This document shows positions 23,102 through 35,848 of a DNA stretch of 64,000 nt, one piece after another (position 1 is the stretch's first letter; every line of letters starts with the position of its first letter). The notes below the pieces were generated by a model, which was not told the DNA's origin, did not search any database, and saw nothing but the letters and a program-made list of their open reading frames with translations. The translations under genes and the position numbers were made by a program. Source of the stretch: Typhlomys cinereus (Eukaryota; Chordata; Mammalia; Rodentia; Platacanthomyidae); the NCBI GenBank assembly GCA_023101885.1, contig JALPQD010000102.1:4462971-4526970 (forward strand). Reading direction: 5' to 3'.

Positions 23102-23321
23102 AAACACACCTCAGAAAATGGGAGTCTCAGAAGTGTATATCTACTGTAAACTGGATATAGTCAACCCTCTCAGATCGACCTAGAGCTGGAAGAAAAATAG
23201 CACAGGTAGCATTCTTGCTTTGCTTTTCTTTTCTTTTCCTTTCTTTTCTTTTCCTTTCTTTTCTTTTCTTTTTTTCTTTTCTTTTCTTTTCTTTTCTTTT
23301 CTTTTCTTTGTACTTCTATTG
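23102..23321. repeat. Duplicated segment, copy B, expanded by a pyrimidine run
   Basis: This is the counterpart of 21440-21576. It is longer because a (TTTTC)n tract of about 90 bp has grown where copy A has only a short TTTC stretch. Confidence 0.85.
23215..23308. repeat. (TTTTC)n microsatellite
   Basis: About 90 bp of TTTTC/TTTCC units inside copy B of the duplication. Confidence 0.95.
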
Positions 23322-23445
23322 TTGTTGTGGCTGATGATGAGACAAGATGTCTCTAGAAGTTTTTAAACTCATCATGCAAAACAAACTCAGCCTTCCTGCC
23401 TCAGCCTCCAGAATTCTAGGATTATAGACACTATGTTATGCTTGA
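23318..23445 (-). repeat. B1-like SINE, minus strand
   Basis: The order gatgagacaagatgtctct, ccttcctgcctcagcctcc, gaattctaggattatagac is that of an antisense B1 with a diverged sequence. Confidence 0.6.
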
Positions 23446-23449
23446 GTGC

Positions 23450-23974
23450 ATCTTCTGGGCTAAAGCTGGCACTACAAGATCCTATGCACAGTGCCAGGAG
23501 TCTGGCCAGGATCAAAAGACAGGATCAGATGCTCTATTTAAGGAAAATGGACTCAATAGCCTCAGAGCAGCAAATTGATGGAATGCAGGAGTGGAAGGAA
23601 ATAATAACTTATAAGAGCAGAAAAGTCAGAGAGCAGTGGAGGATGAGTGGACAGAATGACCACTGCTCATTAGGCAAGACTGTTGCGTGGGTACACCATA
23701 AGTAAACTTCAGCAGTTCATGGATCCTTAAAATATTTAAACATTTACTTCTGGTTATCTTCTTGCTTGAAAAGCTGTTTCTATCTTTCAATCCTGGGAGC
23801 AATATCAAGCTTCCTTTTATATTCGAAAAAAAAATGAAAAACAGAAATCAGCTTAAAGGAGGGAATTAAGTATTCCAAGTTCTTATCATCCAGGATCCTT
23901 AGGCTCTTTAATAGATAGAATGGAATATAATCTGCTTTTCAGGGTTGCCATATCAGTTAGCAGAAAGGGTTGTG
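23450..23974. other. Intergenic DNA
   Basis: No gene is supported. A 90-codon plus-strand frame (23433-23705) starts within the B1 and has no recognisable domain. Confidence 0.45.
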
Positions 23975-23990
23975 AAAAGTCTGGTGACTA

Positions 23991-24549
23991 CAGTGACTCA
24001 GCAATACTCACCGAGCATCAGGCCATCCTAATCTCTCCCCATTCTAAGGCTTAAAGAACCCCATAGAAGAGGAGGCAGTAAGATTGTAAAAACCTAAAGG
24101 TGGGAAAGTCCACCACTGGATAAGACACTCCATTCAAGGCAGGACTGTTGCATCCAGGAAAGCACTGCAGTGAGACTTCTTACCAGACCTGCATAGTGAC
24201 TGAAATACCAACATGCCCCTATAGACTACGAGGAACTGAAGAGATAAGAACACACCACAGAAACCTTGGGGACTAAAGCTGGAAGAGTGAAGGGAAATGT
24301 CCTTATCAGTGGAGTGGCCTGAGAAGGGGCAACTTGGTATGCCACAGAGGCCTGAACCCACACAAGAGTAGACAAGCCAGAGGGAAACCTGGGATACATA
24401 GAAGCAGACAGGCAGGAAGGTAGGAGACAGTGGAATGGATTGATGAGGGGAATGGAGGGAAATGAGAAGAAAATGGGAGGGAAAAGGGATGGAGGGAAGC
24501 AGGGATTAGTACTCAATATGCTTGTAAAACTAAAATTAAATAAATTTTA
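23991..24549 (+). mobile_element. 5'-truncated L1 3'UTR insertion, type B
   Basis: It begins in the conserved upstream part (ctaatctctccccattctaa, gaggaggcagtaagattgta) and continues with gcagtgagacttcttaccag, ggactaaagctggaagagtg, ggagtggcctgag, a polypurine tract, gtactcaatatgcttgtaaa and an A-rich tail. Target duplications are aaaagtctggtgacta (23975-23990) and aaaagtgtggtgacta (24550-24565). It is the longest type B copy in the window. Confidence 0.85.
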
Positions 24550-24569
24550 AAAAGTGTGGTGACTAGCAG

Positions 24570-24930
24570 ATTCTCAGTAATCATCAACTACTATTATTGC
24601 ATCATCATTTAAACACCTAACATACCTAGATAAGCAAGGATTATTTTTCAAGCAGGGAAAAAAACAAAAACAAACAAAAGCATAAAAATTAAGGTAAAAT
24701 AAATTGGGAGAAACTGTTGTAATATTAGCAGAAAGGAAAGAAGGTAATGATCATTAATGATAATTAGTGTAAAAACTGAACTTAATAAATAAAAGAGTGG
24801 ATTAAAGTGAATTATACAGCTAGGAATAAAATTGGGAGTTATGTAACAAAAGAAAAAGACGACCATTTTTCGTGCAACTAAAAGATCCAGTACCCAGATA
24901 AGGTTTGACTAACAAGGTTTCTACGCACAG
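24570..24930. other. AT-rich intergenic DNA
   Basis: A-rich, no gene or assignable repeat. Confidence 0.45.
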
Positions 24931-24933
24931 AAG

Positions 24934-24935
<2 letters not shown>

Positions 24936-24975
<40 letters not shown>
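24936..24975. repeat. (CA)n microsatellite
   Basis: About 20 uninterrupted CA units. Confidence 0.95.
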
Positions 24976-24978
<3 letters not shown>

Positions 24979-24979
24979 T

Positions 24980-26530
24980 GTTCTTGATCTGGAGGACAGG
25001 AATAGACTCTGAGAGATCCTCAAACCTCTAAAACTGTGTGGTACAATATTGCACATGCAAACATCAGAGCAAATGTGTTCTGAGAAGAGGGCACATGACT
25101 CTCCCCACATATTCAGTAATTTATCACCTAAATGTTTAAACAATGTGGACTGTGATTCAGGTAAGTTATCTGAGAGTATCAGAAGGCTGAATTTCTATAA
25201 AGGCAGTGCCCAAGTTTGCGGAGCTTAAATAGTGCTGTACTTCAAAGCAGCTTGTGAGGCAGGCAGACGCTGAACTGAATCTATGAAGGGCAAGTTGTGT
25301 CTATTGCCATCAATTTCCAGAGGAGGCTGAATAAAAGCTGTGGTTGCCTGTTACAGATTTAATAGACAGGAGACAGAAGTCTAGCTAATATATAAAATAA
25401 ATAGAGCCATAGCCACATTCTCTTTATGGACAATGAGAGAAGTGGTAAGCAATAATGTTCCCAGAACTGTAGGAGAAGATGAGCATGCCTGACAGGTCGT
25501 GTCCCACTCCAAGGGCAACCCATGGTGAGGAAAGAGGAAAGAGATAAACTCCACACATCCTCCTAACATCATTGTGTAAAGGGAAACTGAAATTACCAGA
25601 AATTTTATGGCAAGTGTAAGTTAACTTCATAGTAGTCCACCCTCAGGAAACAGAAAGCTACCCATCCCTAAGCAGCCATTAAGAATTGCTTAGAGATTTC
25701 ATTGGACAGTTTTTTCCCACAATTTACCATTCATAAATATTTCATAATTATCAGAAATTTCAAAAATAAAGTTTTTTAAGTCCAACATTGACAGTTTTGT
25801 TTTTTTGTTTTTTTTTTTTTGGTAACCATAGATCCTCAAAATGTTCACTTGTAATTTATACAAACAGAAGGAAGAGAAAATGCTCCGTTTTCTCACAGAG
25901 GCCACATCTAAGAGGAAAATGCAGATTCCAGAAAACACCAAGTGTCTGTCTTTCAGAAATATTTCTGAACACCTATAAACTTCCCCATTACTGGCCATTT
26001 CTTTGCTACATATTTTATAAGCAAGAAAAGATTATAAATAACAGTTGTCTAGATACCTCAGAAGAAAATGTTAACAGCTCTTTCAGAGCACCCAAAGAAA
26101 TTAAGGAATAAAACACTTAATAAAAATTAGAGCTCTCGGATAAATTAGTATGCAAAACACTCCCATCGATATCAATGGCTTTAAATGCTGATTTCTAAAT
26201 ACCAGTTCACCATCCATCTCTAGGGAAAACAAAGCTTTCTGGACAAACATAAACAACAACAAAAAGCAAAACCACATATGCTCAATGTAGGTCAGCTCTT
26301 GATGTTCTTGTCTCTTGAAAATGAGGCCCATTTTCTTCAAGAATTCAGGGAAACAGAATCCAAACAGACATGATGAATACTTTTTTTTATCCAGAACATT
26401 TTTAGCTTTGTATATAAATATGAGCGTCTCATCTTGGAATATATATTTTTTTCTCAACTTGTTCAGTTTATAGTGAAGAACTAAACAGGAGGTCTAGTAT
26501 AGTAACGTGTAAAAAAAAAGTATGAAAGAG
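24980..26530. other. Intergenic DNA, no gene seen
   Basis: Several short frames (for example 25699-25998 and 26101-26457 on the minus strand) have no recognisable domains and AT-driven composition. Confidence 0.45.
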
Positions 26531-26539
26531 TATATTTAG

Positions 26540-27060
26540 CAGTGCCAAGTCAAGCAGACATTCGAAGTCACCGACATGTCATCCTCTTTGGGGAAAACGG
26601 AGCAATGACAATTTCCATTAGCACGCTTTCTCTGAAGAGAAGCATTTAGAAGTCTGGAGACCCTGGTCACCCAAGTTGAAATGTACCCTGGAGGGACTTC
26701 CTGCCTGAAGGAAGTCTCCTTTCTGTAAAGTTCCTCTTGCAGATAACAGGGGTAGAGGCTGCCTTGAGGTGCGGTATGGGACAGAGAAGGGGAAAAAACC
26801 TCTCTTCACACCCGTGCTGCTCTGAATACGGACCATCTGTGCCCCCAGCTGGAGCGCCGGCGATGGTCTGGCACTTGAACCACACCATATTTACAGATCT
26901 AAACACAAATGGCTACTGCCTGATTGTTTCATGATTCATTAGTCAGACAAGCTCTCCTCTCCCGCCAGCACAGCTGTTACAGAGTAAACCTTTGTCACTT
27001 AATAGGCCTGATTATTACTTTCCATCAAAGGTATTGATCTGTGTCACCTCTACTTAAGGG
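26540..27060. promoter_or_regulatory. Candidate conserved regulatory element
   Basis: The block is repeat-free, keeps scattered CpGs, and combines a TCF/LEF-like atcaaagg (27024-27031), homeobox-like cores (gattcattag, near 26932), an E-box cagctg (26846-26851) and cagctg in gcacagctgtt. At 26840-26853 tgcccccagctgg resembles a CTCF core with one mismatch. These signs suggest an enhancer or insulator but do not prove one. Confidence 0.35.
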
Positions 27061-27064
27061 AATG

Positions 27065-29575
27065 GGGGAGAAGAAAAAGAGGGAATAAAATGGACCAGGA
27101 AAACATGAACAAGAGGTAGAAGAGAGGGCAGGAGGGAGGCATTAGGAAGGATCACTACTCTGGCTTCCTCCCACTAGCTCTCCGGCATGCCTTGAATGTC
27201 TGGTTTCCTGTCTCCTGACTTTCTTAGAAAGAGGAACTAACCCCACAGGGCGCCCAGCCCTGAGCAGTCACACACACACACTCTACACACCCTGGTTCAA
27301 CCAGGAGCCCAGGATGAATTGAACCAGAAAAATGTATCCATTAACAAAACAAGCCAGGTCACAGAGAAAGTGCAAGTTCCTGAGGAAAATGTTATGGCTC
27401 CTTTAATTATCTCCTTTGGTTTAACAAATAAAATGAAGGTATGACTCTGGGCTGTTTCCTGACTGTGATCAAGAGCTCTGGTCCTGCTTGAGGAGTGCTT
27501 TGGTCCAGCTGCCAAGACACCTAGTGACATCAAGTCTGGCCAGGATGTAGACACCAACTAGGCACCCTGCCTAGCAACCTCTGCTTTCCTGTCTGCTTTG
27601 TTCTGTCCTTCTCCTTTCTTCTTATCACTATCTTTTCTTCTCTAAGAAAATATAATTATTATAATAATAATACAAGAAGCTGGAGTGGTCCCTGGGAAAG
27701 AGAACTACAAAGAAAGACTATCAGAAATGAGGCTACTGAAATAAAAGCCAAGGTAAGTTTCCTCCAACATTATCACTCTAACCATGATCTGGAAACTACA
27801 GAATTCATGAAAGATAAAACAGACCCTCTATGCAATGCTTTGATTCAGCAACTCCCAAGGAAGCCCAGGAATTTGGGAAGCCTCTTCCTGTCTCACAGCC
27901 TCCTGGGTGGTGCGTTGAGTCTAAGAGAAAATACTCTGCTGACCAGATCTGAATCTTGTGGCCCTCCAAAATCCACATTCCAATTGAGACAAGAGTGATT
28001 CTAATGCTGTTGCTGCCACAACTGTACAGAAAATAAAAGGACAGGACCTCTGTCCACGGCTTGTGAAATCACCGTCATTTAATCTTATTTCTACCATGCC
28101 ATACAGGAATAGTATCCCACTTTATGTAGTACACGAATGTATATGAGTGGATATCAAAAGTAACTCCAGGAAAATCTATGCAAACACGGGACTTACTCTT
28201 AAAAACCAATTAGCAGCTCCAACCTTCTGAATTTTCCAGGTAGATGACTTGTCTGTTGTCTGTGTCACTACAACAGTCACTGTCATTGCTCTACTGTAAT
28301 AAGAATTGAAGGACTGTTTCCTCCAAGCTCACTCAACAATTGTAAACACATTATCACTCTAACTTGCTTAAGGTCAGTAGCTTTGCTGAACTCATCACTG
28401 TCTGTTTTGTGTTGCTTATCATAGGTGATAGATTGACAAGCCTGGACACAGGGTTTCACCATTTGTGTGGCTGTCAACAAAAGCAAGAGAGCAGGCTCAC
28501 CCTGCCAACTCAACCCATCCAGAATTAAAGAAAATGGCCAGGATATGGTTTGCTTGAGTTTCTATCTTCAAAGTGACTGCTAATGAGTACAGCATTAAAA
28601 AAAGCTGAATGGAACACATTTGAGAGCTAAGAGACCAAGACCACTTGTTTTATCCTCAGGAGGCCTTTGGCCAAGGAAAGGATGCTACTGCCTTGAGATC
28701 ACTTCTGACCCAACCCAGATTTATTAGTCAATTTACAAGGAAACATGCCCTGCCCCACCCAACTCCTCCTTTCCCATTTCCATATATGGGTCTTATTGTT
28801 CCATTTAACACCCATGTCAAGGATAATCTAGATTCCTTCTATTTTCTCTTTTTTTGGTCCCATATGGCAGAATATAAATAAGGTGTATAATGGATGTAGT
28901 ACCCACCAAAACTATTTTTAACAGAAACCTTATCCTTAATTCTTTCATCAAAAACAGAATTGAAATTTGGAAGCAAACGAAATCTTACTGATAGCCAACT
29001 TTCAGCTTTTGAGCGTTCCAAACGAGAGTTCCTTTTTGTAAGTTATGTCTATCAGTTGACAGGACCAATATGATTCTATGTGGGCACAGTTTGGCAAACA
29101 GGAACTCTACATAATATAGTGCACTTGAAATGCATAAAAAGAAAGCTGTCAGAAAGCAGAGACTGATTAAAATAAAGGGCATTTGTTCTTAGCAGGAGAA
29201 GAAAATCAGCTTATAGCCACAAGGAAGAAAGTGATTGGCAAGAACTCATGTGAATATGCAAAGTATTAAAATGTACTTTGCTGCTTGCTGTTTATATATC
29301 ACTTGATAATTTAGTTTAGAATTTGAATATGCATTTTTCCAGCATATCAACAAAAATGAACTTTATCTAGAAATTTATGGATGATGATTAATAACATTTG
29401 AAATATGCTTCATATCCTAAAAATTCAAAGACATTTATCTGACTGATGGTTTGTTATGCCTGAAGAAATTTTTGTGAGACAAGAATATAAACATGTTATC
29501 TCCACGGTACAGGCAGGACACTGATAAGTTAAGAGGTAGAACATGTAGAAAATTGTCAAGTAATATTTTGAAAGG
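27065..29575. other. Intergenic DNA, no gene seen
   Basis: Moderate GC in the first 1.5 kb, then AT-rich. Small frames at 27297-27557, 28283-28513 and 28645-28881 have no domain. No repeat could be assigned with confidence. Confidence 0.45.
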
Positions 29576-29667
29576 TCTTACATGTGGGGATCCATTGTCT
29601 GATATGCAAAAGAACTAGTAGTTATAACTGTGAGAAAAACCTTTGTGATTATTACATGCCTTTCTCT

Positions 29668-29755
29668 CCCTCTTTCTCTCTCTCTCTCACATACACACAC
29701 ACGCGCACATGCCCACGCATATGCACATATGCACACACATACATACACATACAAG
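29668..29755. repeat. CT/CA microsatellite
   Basis: A (CT)n run changes to an imperfect (CA)n with CG and CATA interruptions. Confidence 0.9.
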
Positions 29756-29759
29756 TAGA

Positions 29760-30235
29760 AAAACTGAGTCCAAATTCTTACCAAGGACTTGTCTTCATAA
29801 AAAAGTTTTTAAAATTCTATGTCCAATGTTCACAAACTTTGTATGCAGAATGGGCTTGAAGCTTTGTGCTTTTTTATGTGGGCACAGTTTTCTGATAAAT
29901 AAAACACACATCTACATTCAATTAAATCACATATCCTATAAATAGATATAACTTATTCTTACATAGTTACATTACTTACCTATATATATAGAACAGCTGA
30001 GAATAAAAAACTACACATAGTAGATCATGACAAAAAAAAATGGTTTCATTTAATTACCTACATATTTTATTTAATACATACAACCAAGACAACAGCATTC
30101 AGAGTTAGATAATGGTGCTTCTTTGCTTCTAGAAATGCCAACGCCAAAATATTTTCCTGGAAAAATGCTTTTTGTTTAACTATTTCTTCTACATTTTTCT
30201 CTATGGACTAATGTATCTGTATTTATTTCTTTCTG
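29760..30235. other. AT-rich intergenic DNA
   Basis: Nothing recognisable. Confidence 0.45.
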
Positions 30236-30237
30236 GT

Positions 30238-30350
30238 TTTTTGTTTGTTTGTTTGTTTGTTTGTTTGTTTTGAGATCTTCACACTACACTGAATTCCAGG
30301 CTAACTTAAGCCCCAGATGTCTGAGTGCTTATTTTGTAGGTGCTGTTTTT
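30238..30350 (-). repeat. (TTTG)n and eroded B1-like SINE, minus strand
   Basis: Eight or so TTTG units (30240-30271) are followed by gagatcttcacactacactg, aattccaggctaac and gtctgagtgc, a short eroded antisense B1 with its T-rich tail. Confidence 0.5.
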
Positions 30351-30419
30351 GAAAGTAATCATGGTGTGACCCTAAAATATATCTACCCCACATATATATA
30401 TTAACCTACTTGATCATTA

Positions 30420-30560
30420 ATCATTTTACCCAAATTTTACATGTGAGTAAACTGAGTCACAGAACTGTTAAATAATCTTCTTATCACATATTGCTGCTAA
30501 GTTGAGTTACTAACACATAAATTTAGGTTGTCTGCTTCCAAAGTCCATTATCTTACACCA
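30420..30560 (-). repeat. MIR, antisense
   Basis: The text attttacatgtgagtaaact, gagtcacagaactgttaaat, then ttaggttgtctgcttccaaa follows the antisense MIR core (fraction of the gaggaaactgaggc-type motif). It is an ancient tRNA-derived SINE. Confidence 0.6.
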
Positions 30561-30574
30561 AAAGGTAGAACAGA

Positions 30575-30793
30575 CAGGAGGGTGAAGGGAGGAAGGAAGA
30601 AAAAGAGGAAGGGGAGGGGGGTAGGGGGAAGGGAGGAGGAGGGGGAAAGAGGAGGGAGGGAGGGAGGAAGGAAAGGAGGGAGGGAGGGAGGGAGGAAGGA
30701 AGGAAGGAAGGAAGGAAGGAAGGAAGGAAGGAAGGAAGGAAGGAAGGAAGGAAGGAAGGAAGGAAGGAAGGGAGGGAAGGAGGAAGGAGGGAA
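30575..30793. repeat. Polypurine tract with (GGAA)n
   Basis: G-rich purine runs (30600-30690) lead into a nearly pure (GGAA)n array at about 30694-30770. The G runs could form quadruplexes. The array gives spurious Lys/Glu/Gly and Pro/Ser/Leu frames on the two strands. Confidence 0.95.
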
Positions 30794-30799
30794 GATGGT

Positions 30800-31890
30800 A
30801 GTTTTTGAACAATGAGATGGAAGAAAAGGACAAAAAGGAGAGTAGGGAAAGAAAAGCAAAATAAGCATCACTTCTGTTAACACAGGGAATGAGTATGAAA
30901 ATTGCTTTTGAGAAATGGAAGTGAATCTTTCAACAACTGGATTTGTTTTTTACAGAGGCCAGTAAGAGGAGGGCTCAATGCCAACTGAGCCCCATCATGA
31001 TTTAGTGGAGGAGAAAGGACGGCAGATCCAGCCTGTGCATGCCAGCTCAAGGCCTACCTCCCAGGAATGCTTCCATCTGTCCCAGAATCTCAAAGATATC
31101 CAACACCGCTTCTCCCTGCGTGAACTTAAAAAGATGTCGAGGGAGAGGACACCAGGAAGCTAGAATGTGAGTGTGGTGATGCATGGTCACTTGGCTGTGG
31201 GACTAGAGGTTGCCTCCCTGCCAGCAGCCCGAGCATTCTGCGAAGGCACCCCTAGGCATAAGCAGCAGGCGCAGAAGCAGAAGGGATCTGTCCAGTGGAA
31301 AAGAAGCCTTCCACACATCCAGGGGAAAAACAGACATGAGAATAGATTAACATGGATGGTGGAGGCAGAGTGTGATGACAGAAAGCAATTATAACTCAGT
31401 AGAAATGCAGGCTATGCTATCAGGGAAGAGATGTATCACACAATCCTGCAATTCATTCAGTGAAAACCCAGAACAGAAGACTGTGAATATAATAAGCATA
31501 GGTATCAGCCTTTGTTATCTGGACTCCAGCAGAACTATAAATGAAGGTCATTAGAAACCTTAGCAAGAAGCCCAAGAGTGCTGTGATTTGAAGGAATAGA
31601 GGGTCTGTTCCATTTACTCTGCTGTATTAGGCTCCTTTGGAGTAGTGTCCTTGTTTTAGAGTTTAGGAAAAAAGACTCAATAAGTAGTATGACCTAACTT
31701 GGAACCTGTCCATGTATCTTGGTGCAGATGTTTTAAAATAAAACTGACCAATAAATTCTGATTATCATCTTTTAAAGGTGATGTTTTAAAAGTATGTATA
31801 CACTGGTATATATATTATATTTCATTGTAGTAAATTGTACTATATATCGGTAAATGTACTATATATGTTCAGAAGGGTTACAAGAGTTTC
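30800..31890. other. Intergenic DNA, no gene seen
   Basis: No gene or assignable repeat. Confidence 0.45.
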
Positions 31891-31899
31891 TATCCACTG

Positions 31900-32035
31900 A
31901 TATTCACAATTCTCAGGGAAAAGGTGCTATAATCTCTATTCTACAGAAGACAAATCTAAGTCTTGGACAGGCTATAGAAATCACTAAAAGGTAGGGCTAA
32001 GATCCATTCCCTAAGGACACATATCTGCTGTTCAT
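31900..32035 (-). repeat. MIR, antisense
   Basis: The order ctctattctacagaagacaa, gtcttggacaggctatagaa, ggtagggctaagatccattc matches the antisense MIR core. Confidence 0.6.
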
Positions 32036-32039
32036 AGAA

Positions 32040-33955
32040 AATGCTGCCTTAACATGTGCTCCGGAATGTTACAGTTACCCGACAACCAGCTGACATCCTA
32101 AGGCATAGCCTCAGAACACCTTTCATCAGGTATCCATGTCTGCCTCAGTCTTCTGTCCTATCATCAACAGGAGCCCATCCACAGTGTTCAAGTAAGAGCA
32201 GAACAGAGTCCCAGACAAGGGTGGTAGACCCTGGGTCAGTGCAGGGCTGCTCTAATTCTGCCTTACTTGTGCATAACCTTAAAATGACACAGAGTGACCT
32301 TCTTGATTGTTTCAGTATTAAGTGACTAAGTGAAAAGTAGGATGTACTTCAGAAATGAATTTTTTAAAAACCTGGTTGTATGGATAACTCATATTTTCAG
32401 ATTACAGCTCTGGTCTATACAGTCTCAACCACTGAAACAAATATCCATTTTCAGTGCTTTCCTCAAAGAGCAGTCAAAAGAAGCATTCTCCAAACAACTG
32501 TCATTGTAGGAGATGGTGCTGTTCAAGATGACTGTGACCTGGGTGTGAGCCCAGCCCTGGGGCAAAGACAGAAAAGGACATCACCATTCTTGGACTGACT
32601 ACTGTGTGTTACTTACAAAAGGAGAGAATATTTCCCTGCTTTCTCGTACATACAGTTGGGATTAACATGTGAAATAGGCAGGAATACTATATTTTGTGGC
32701 CTTCTGTGAAATATTCAGAAACATGTAAGCTTATCAAATTTACATTTTTGCTTTGAATTTCAAAATTATATTCTCTTTCTTCTTAGAAAGCTTCAAAATC
32801 AGGACTGTCCCTACGTCTTGTGGCTTTATAGCCTTTGTAATTGTATTTAAATTGTTTCAAGTGCCTCGGTTTTTAAAAAAAATCTTAGAGAAGCCATCAA
32901 CTCTGTCTCTGTCTTTGTCTCTCTCTCACTCTCTTTTTCTCTGTAACAAAATGCAGACAGACAGACTGAATGACATACAGACAGACTGACAGGAAAAAGA
33001 ATGGTCTGTATAAGAGGCTGCAAGTCTATCTCATGTAGTTTGGGTCTGTCAACCGAAGACAGCAACTCCCAGAGCTCATGTCAGCATGCTCAAGTTAAAA
33101 TACTACATGCCTGTGCTTTGCCAGAGGCTGTCAGGACTGGGATACATCCCCACACTACTCACCAAGTATGCTGATATCTACCAACAGGAGACTGTGTTTT
33201 TTAAGTTGTGCCAATACACCAAATGGCCACCAGTGATGTGCTAGGGTTAGCTCACATCAACTCTCAGACTGCATTCATTGTGTCTATCTCCATCCAAACT
33301 TGTGTTCAATGACATTCATCACAGTAGCCTAAAATCAGCCATGGTAAACTATTTGTATATACCACAGAAATTCACAGATGGACGACTCCTATAGTGAAAG
33401 CCAGTTACTGAAGACTTGCCTTACACTGCTGAATGCAAGTTAGTAGAGACACTAATAACTGGTGTCCTATATACTGTTAAATTATAAATGGAAAGTAGAA
33501 AAGTCTTCAACCCATTTCAGTTTCCTTTCATCTTCTCCTAATTGCTTTTAGGTCAGGGGCACATGAGCCCTGGCCTGTTTTGAACACTGATTTAACAGCT
33601 AGCAATTGCTAGAATAGGTTTGCAGAGAGACTGCTGGAGAATACATTCCCATTTGATCCCAGATGGATCCATGGATAGCACCCAATGCAATAAACCTATG
33701 TTTTAGAACATTTACAGCACTGATAGCTTTAACTGTCACAGGAACTATTAGGAAAACAAAACAAGTAACAGTTGCCTATGATTTCAAGGCTAGGGAACTG
33801 AAGGCAAGAACTACAGGGGAGAATAAATCTAGATATCTTATATCTTTAGATGCAGGGTAGAAAAAAACTTCCCCGTAGAAAGAGAAATGGCTGTGAACTG
33901 ATGTCAGATGTCTCCTGTAGACTTTTTGAAGAACTGCTTTTTACAACTGAACTCT
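32040..33955. other. Intergenic DNA, no gene seen
   Basis: Includes a low-complexity CT/TCTG and CAGA stretch at 32895-32990. Nothing else is assignable. Confidence 0.45.
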
Positions 33956-33959
33956 GTCT

Positions 33960-34420
33960 GGAGCTAAGACTTTCTCTTAGCCAGGGGGGAAAAGTCAAGT
34001 CAAACAATTGATCCCACTTTTGAATTACAGAGGGCTATTGATTTTTCATTAAGGTTTCCTTGCTGCTCTCCAGAGCAGGTAAAGAAGGGGGAAGGCAATT
34101 CATCGATCAGAGTGGAGGGCCATGTTCATTTATTGGCTTTCTGCCACGTCCCATTATTCCTTGTTCTAAGCATATATTGAAGTCCGTTTATTCTCATCAT
34201 TGCCTCCTGTCATCAGAAATGTCTCCCAGTAACTATTAGCTTAATCATCCTTTTCTCACAAAGGTAATGAGTGATAATATTCACTGTGCTCCTGAATTCA
34301 TGGATATTATTCACAGATTATGCTACTGTCCCTCACAATGCTCTAGTTAAAGGTCTGTCAACACATTTGTCATCTAAAAGACATGTGATTTGACAACTTT
34401 TTAAAAATGTATTTGAACTA
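33960..34420. promoter_or_regulatory. Candidate conserved regulatory element
   Basis: Repeat-free block with a SOX-like aacaattgatc (34004-34014), tcattaagg, a CG-containing ttcatcgatcag (34100-34111), gcttaatcatc and gtaatgagtg. Motif density is above the surrounding sequence. The call rests on motifs and composition only. Confidence 0.3.
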
Positions 34421-34424
34421 AAAG

Positions 34425-35025
34425 CAACTAGAAGTCTTTCAGTATGGTTTTAGTAATTTAAAAAATAAACTTTCCCTTCAGAACCATGGCTTTTAAAGTG
34501 TAACTGTGATAACTTTAGTAAGTGCAGGAAGACTACCACTAGACGAATTTAGAGAACTATCCAGAATAAATCAGGTATGCTGTATTCAGAAACAATCTAA
34601 TTGTTCTGTTTCAATTTACATGAAATCTTTGTTTTCAATAACTAAAGCAGATCATGAAAGTCTGATAGCTAGGGACCCCTAGGTGACTGGGACAATCAGA
34701 GACCATGTCCCATAATCCATAGCTTTCCCAAAACTACTTGTCCCACAATTCCATGTTGCCAATCCTGAGCACCTTCTCATGAAATAAGAAACCTATACTA
34801 ATTCTAACATGGAGTTGTGTAAATGCTACTAATGACTTTTGTTTTTCTCCATCTTCTTATCTTACTACATTCTTCCTCATACCTAGGTAGACTAATTAGC
34901 TCCCCACATTACATAATTAATATATGTTTGTATCTGTTATCTAAGGATTCCACTCTCAATCTCACCAGATCTTCCACCAAGTGATTCATGAATATTAACT
35001 CTTCTGAAAGGACTCCCCAGCACCT
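34425..35025. other. Intergenic AT-rich DNA
   Basis: Nothing recognisable. Confidence 0.45.
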
Positions 35026-35029
35026 CTGG

Positions 35030-35160
35030 AGAAGTGGGAGGAATGCTTCCATTTTAGAGATGACTTGGCCAAGGTTGTGCAGGTAATAATTCACATAAAA
35101 TGGACTCAAATTGAGTACCTCTCACTTTGGAGGGCACTTTCTACTGCACTGCAGCTCCCT
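35030..35160 (-). repeat. MIR, antisense
   Basis: The order gcttccattttagagatgac, ttggccaaggttgtgcaggt, actcaaattgagtacctctc, ctactgcactgc follows antisense MIR. Confidence 0.6.
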
Positions 35161-35848
35161 CTGGTGTGGGAAACAGCGGGCCCTATTTGAATCAACTATG
35201 GAAAAACTATTTAAAGGCTTTTACCAGGAAATTGAGCTAGCAAATCTATTTGAAGAAAATCTCATTCAGATCAGTGCAATTAATAGAACTCTATAGATTA
35301 TCACATTATAATTATATAATATTTATGATTAAAAGTGGTCAATCTTACTGAAACATACAGAACAAGACAACAAAATGAAAACATGCAAAACATTTCATGT
35401 GCATGAAGTCTTTTCAGTGAGATATTTTGGGATAAGAATGATAGTATTATTCTATAATTCCTATGGATAAATAGGCACTTAAACATAAACACAAACGATA
35501 CTTCAAAAATAGTGAAAAGTCACTATGAATTATAAAGATGCAGCTAAGAAACTTCAGTGTTTAAAACAAGTTGAGAACCTAGGCAAAATCAGCAGACTGA
35601 TCAATGAAAGTAACCAAATGGCCATGACATACAGTATAATATATAGTAAAGAAAATATTAAATAATCATAGGGAAAATTATATATATTTGAGAAATCAAT
35701 CCTAACAAAAGCGGTCTTAGATATGCAGTTTACAATCACTAAAATGCATTCCAGGTGGACTGAAGAGAAAAAGATTTCTGTTTTTTATCAACAAACCACT
35801 ATCCAGAACTTCAGAGACTCTATATCAACCACCTAGAACTAGGTCAGA

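Noticed and set aside
30510..30883. Overlapping frames with Pro-Ser-Phe-Leu or Lys-Glu-Gly-Arg repeats
   Set aside because: Products of the (GGAA)n polypurine array on both strands, not proteins.
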